From Rosistilla oblonga (lineage in GTDB: Bacteria; Planctomycetota; Planctomycetia; Pirellulales; Pirellulaceae), in the NCBI RefSeq assembly GCF_007751715.1, contig NZ_CP036292.1, positions 2,542,001-2,606,000 on the forward strand: a stretch of 64,000 nucleotides of DNA. Reading direction: 5' to 3'. This document shows positions 61,256 to 64,000 of this stretch, piece by piece. The translations under genes and the position numbers were made by a program. Below the pieces are notes generated by a model. It was not told the origin of the DNA and ran no database searches. It saw nothing but the letters and a program-made list of their open reading frames with translations. Every line of letters starts with the position of its first letter. Positions within the stretch are counted from its first letter, which is position 1.

Positions 61256-64000
61256 AATCGTTTACCGATATATTTATCCGCCACCCGGTCCTTGCGATCG
61301 TGGTCAATCTGATCCTGGTTTTGGTGGGGATTCGGTGCGCGTTGTCGCTGCCGATCCAACAGTTTCCGAAACTCGAAAGCACATCGATCACGGTCACGAC
61401 CGTCTACTTTGGCGCTAGCGCCGAAACGGTCCGCGGCTTTTTGACAACTCCCATCGAACGAGCTGTCTCTTCGATCGCGGGGATCGATTACGTCGAATCG
61501 AGCAGCATCGCCGGGATCAGCACGGTCACGCTGCGATTGAATCTGAACCACGATTCGACCAAAGCGCTTGCCGAAGTGAACGCGCGGTTGCAACAGGTTC
61601 GCAGCGAATTGCCTGCCGAGGCAGAACCGCCGTCGATCGAATTGGTCCGCGCCGACCGGCCTTACGCCACGTTTTATCTAAGCTTCACGTCGGACCGATT
61701 CGATCTGCCGGCGCTTACTGATTATCTGACTCGCAACGTGCAACCGCGGCTGTCGATCATCAACGGCGTGCAGAAGGTAGGGATCGAAGCGGGGCAGACG
61801 CCAGCGATGCGGATCTGGATCTCGCCACAACGGTTGAGCGAATTGAACCTGACTCCGGGCGACGTTTATTCGGCGCTGCAGCGGAACAACTTTTTGGCGG
61901 CGATCGGACAGGTCAAAAACGACTTGGTGCAGGTCGACCTGCTGACCAACACCGACCTTCGCAGCGTCGATGAATTCGACGACTTGATCGTCTGGCAGGC
62001 ACCAGCGTCCAGCACCGCCCCGGGGACGATCATCCGTCTGTCCGATGTGGCTCGCGTGGAGTTGGGGAGCGAAGAACCGACAGCGACAGCGCTCTATCGC
62101 GGTGAGAAAGCGATTTATGTGAGCGTTTGGCCACTGCCCGGCAGCAACGAGATCGAAGTCGCGACGCGGTTGCGGGCGGCGATGGCTGATCTACAACCCG
62201 ATCTGCCGACGCACGTCGACATGCAACTGGCGTACGACGGCACCAAGTTCATGACGAAATCGTTGTCGGAGATCTCCAAGACGCTCACCGAAACGATTCT
62301 GATCGTCGGCTTTGTCGTCTTCCTGTTCATGGGCTCGGTCCGAACCGCGATCGTTCCCTTGGTCGCGATGCCGGTCTCGCTGGTCGGTGCGGCGATCGTG
62401 ATGTATCTGATGGGATTCTCGTTGAACCTGCTGACTCTGCTGGCGATCGTGTTGGCCGTTGGTCTGGTTGTCGACGATGCGATTGTTGTCGTCGAAAACG
62501 TGCAGCGCCACCTGCAGGAAGGGAACGACAAAATCAAAGCCGCGCTGATGGGATCGCGCGAATTGGTCGGTCCGATTTTGGCGATGACGATCACGCTGGC
62601 GACCGTTTACGCACCGATCGGTTTTCAGGGAGGGCTGACCGGGATGCTGTTCCGCGAGTTCGCCTTTACCTTGGCCGCGGCGGTTGTCGTTTCCGGGATC
62701 GTGGCGGTGACGCTGTCGCCGATCATGAGCGCCTATCTGGTTCCTTCGGGAGGTCGCGAGGGAGCGATGACTCGTTTCGTGAACCGCATGTTTGCAGCGG
62801 TTCGCGATTTCTATGGCAAGCTGTTGGGCGGAGTCTTGCAGCTGCGTTGGTCGATCGCTTTGGCGACGCTGTTGGCCGGTGCGGCGGCGGTTCCGTTGTA
62901 CATGTTCTCTCCGAAAGAACTCGCGCCGGTCGAAGACGAAGGGGCTGTTGCGGTGATGCTGACGGCCGCTCCCGATTCTACGCTCGCTTCGTCGACGCGG
63001 TGGACTCAGCAATTGTCCGACGGTTTTCAGGGGATCGAAGAGACCGATTACATGTGGGCTGTCGTCACGGCGAGTGGCGGGTTTGGCGGTTTGATCACCA
63101 AGGATTGGGACGACCGCCAGCGGAATACTCAAGCGATGTTGCCCGAGGTGTTTGGTGCGGCGTCGCAGAGTGCTGGGCTGGAAGCGTTTCCAGTCCTGGT
63201 GCCTCCGTTGCCCGGAGCCGGAAATTTCGATGTCGAATTGGTGCTCAAGAGCGATCTGCCGGTCTCGCGGCAGCGCGAATTGGCTGAAGAAATTGTGAAA
63301 CGTGGCCGCGAAGCGAACATGTTTATGTTTGTCGACGCCGATTTGAAAGTCGATCTGCCGCAGGCGCGAGTGATCGTCGACCGGGAACGGCTGGCTGATC
63401 TTGGGCTAGACCAAGCCGCGGTTGGCCGCGAGCTTGGCGTTTTGCTGGGCGGTGGTTACGTCAACCGCTTCAATTATTTCAACCGCTCGTATCGAGTGAT
63501 TCCACAGCTGGAGGCCGCCGATCGACAATCGACCGGCGCGCTGATGGACCTTCGCGTCCGTGGCCCTTCGGGAGAACTGATCCCCGTTTCGACATTTGCT
63601 TCGATCGAACCCGAGACCGCCCCGCGGACGCTCAGCCGATTCCAGCAGCAGAGTTCGTTTAAGGTCTTCGCCGCAGTCTATCCCGGCGTGACTAAAGAAC
63701 AGGGGCTGACGACGCTGGAGAATATCGCCACCGATGTTGTCGGCGGATCGATGACGCTCGATTACGCGGGCGAATCGCGGCAGATTCGCCACGAAGGCGG
63801 CTCGCTGGCGGTCACGCTCGGCTTCGCGCTGCTGCTGATCTATCTCGTCCTTGCGGCTCAGTTTAAATCGTTCCGCGACCCGTTGATCGTATTGTTGGGG
63901 TCGGTGCCGTTGGCGATGACTGGAGTTCTGACGTTAACCTGTTTGGACTTCACCACGATCAATATCTATTCGCAAGTCGGGCTGATCACGCTTGTCGGGT
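61252..64000 (+). CDS. RND multidrug/hydrophobe efflux permease (3' end cut by window edge)
   Basis: 916 residues visible of an expected ~1030. Inner-membrane proton-driven efflux pump, HAE1-like. Membrane helix 1 is in FIRHPVLAIVVNLILVLVG, followed by PIQQFPKLESTSITVTTVY. In helix 4 the proton-relay pair is present in VGLVVDDAIVVVENV. The large periplasmic loops and the GFQGGLTGMLFREFAFTLA segment are typical. The start is GTG at 61252, overlapping the adaptor stop (GTGA). The frame stays open to the edge. Substrate range is unknown; the TetR gene in front suggests induction by a hydrophobic compound. Outer-membrane channel gene may lie beyond the edge. Confidence 0.93.
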   Translation, partial: MKSFTDIFIRHPVLAIVVNLILVLVGIRCALSLPIQQFPKLESTSITVTTVYFGASAETVRGFLTTPIERAVSSIAGIDYVESSSIAGISTVTLRLNLNHDSTKALAEVNARLQQVRSELPAEAEPPSIELVRADRPYATFYLSFTSDRFDLPALTDYLTRNVQPRLSIINGVQKVGIEAGQTPAMRIWISPQRLSELNLTPGDVYSALQRNNFLAAIGQVKNDLVQVDLLTNTDLRSVDEFDDLIVWQAPASSTAPGTIIRLSDVARVELGSEEPTATALYRGEKAIYVSVWPLPGSNEIEVATRLRAAMADLQPDLPTHVDMQLAYDGTKFMTKSLSEISKTLTETILIVGFVVFLFMGSVRTAIVPLVAMPVSLVGAAIVMYLMGFSLNLLTLLAIVLAVGLVVDDAIVVVENVQRHLQEGNDKIKAALMGSRELVGPILAMTITLATVYAPIGFQGGLTGMLFREFAFTLAAAVVVSGIVAVTLSPIMSAYLVPSGGREGAMTRFVNRMFAAVRDFYGKLLGGVLQLRWSIALATLLAGAAAVPLYMFSPKELAPVEDEGAVAVMLTAAPDSTLASSTRWTQQLSDGFQGIEETDYMWAVVTASGGFGGLITKDWDDRQRNTQAMLPEVFGAASQSAGLEAFPVLVPPLPGAGNFDVELVLKSDLPVSRQRELAEEIVKRGREANMFMFVDADLKVDLPQARVIVDRERLADLGLDQAAVGRELGVLLGGGYVNRFNYFNRSYRVIPQLEAADRQSTGALMDLRVRGPSGELIPVSTFASIEPETAPRTLSRFQQQSSFKVFAAVYPGVTKEQGLTTLENIATDVVGGSMTLDYAGESRQIRHEGGSLAVTLGFALLLIYLVLAAQFKSFRDPLIVLLGSVPLAMTGVLTLTCLDFTTINIYSQVGLITLVG

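Overview
The window reads as chromosome of a planctomycete, most likely a Pirellulaceae-type organism (Rhodopirellula/Rosistilla-like; genus is a guess). The evidence is the gene content: PSCyt1/DUF1549/DUF1553 and DUF1501 proteins, a DUF1559 pseudopilin, DUF1080 proteins, a BBP7-type outer-membrane barrel, a PVC-type heme-binding fusion protein and a sulfatase. GC is moderately high, Shine-Dalgarno sites are often weak, and GTG/TTG starts are common. I saw no rRNA, tRNA, CRISPR array, prophage or transposase gene.

Layout. 1-6 kb (minus): a MoxR ATPase cut by the left edge, preceded by a giant PQQ-propeller/TPR exported protein. 6.3-17.4 kb: small exported proteins, an acyltransferase/acyl-ACP synthetase fusion, a double DUF1080 protein, a ferritin-like protein, an ArsR regulator with a CobW-family metal GTPase, a DUF1559 pseudopilin and a BBP7 barrel. 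17.5-26 kb: a 1404-residue ThuA/F5-8C/propeller/HEAT/cytochrome c fusion, a tandem SPOR-like exported protein and a PurS-PurL fusion. 26.1-27.7 kb: a GxxExxY (PDDEXK) protein beside six tandem repeats of about 160 bp. 27.7-33.6 kb: sulfatase, PSCyt1/DUF1549/DUF1553 and DUF1501 genes. 34-40.3 kb: NAD kinase, an apparently inactive endonuclease/exonuclease/phosphatase-fold protein, the 2-oxoglutarate dehydrogenase E2 subunit and an exported FAD oxidoreductase.

The most interesting block is 40.37-47.64 kb, seven consecutive minus-strand genes. An exported fibronectin-III-like single-pass protein, a DUR3-like sodium:solute symporter and a 40-residue membrane microprotein are joined by successive ATGA overlaps. 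They are followed by an aspartate-carbamoyltransferase-family enzyme with an altered acceptor site, an asparagine-synthetase-type amidotransferase, an M20 N-carbamoyl-amino-acid/allantoate-type amidohydrolase and an isochorismatase-fold cysteine hydrolase. A MarR gene is divergent. I infer a dedicated system for uptake and metabolism of a urea-, ureide- or N-carbamoyl-type compound.

48.6-56.9 kb holds housekeeping genes (galM, STAS protein, minimal histidine kinase, coaD, purN, ileS) plus an acidic repeat protein. 57.2-59.3 kb encodes two lipoproteins, LpoB-like and COG3014-like. 59.4-64 kb is a TetR-MFP-RND efflux operon cut by the right edge; its regulator has a palindromic operator exactly between the -35 and -10 boxes and probably a leaderless mRNA. 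Intergenic DNA also carries a 44-nt hairpin family (three copies) and other palindromic elements. Alignments to known families were made by eye and from memory.
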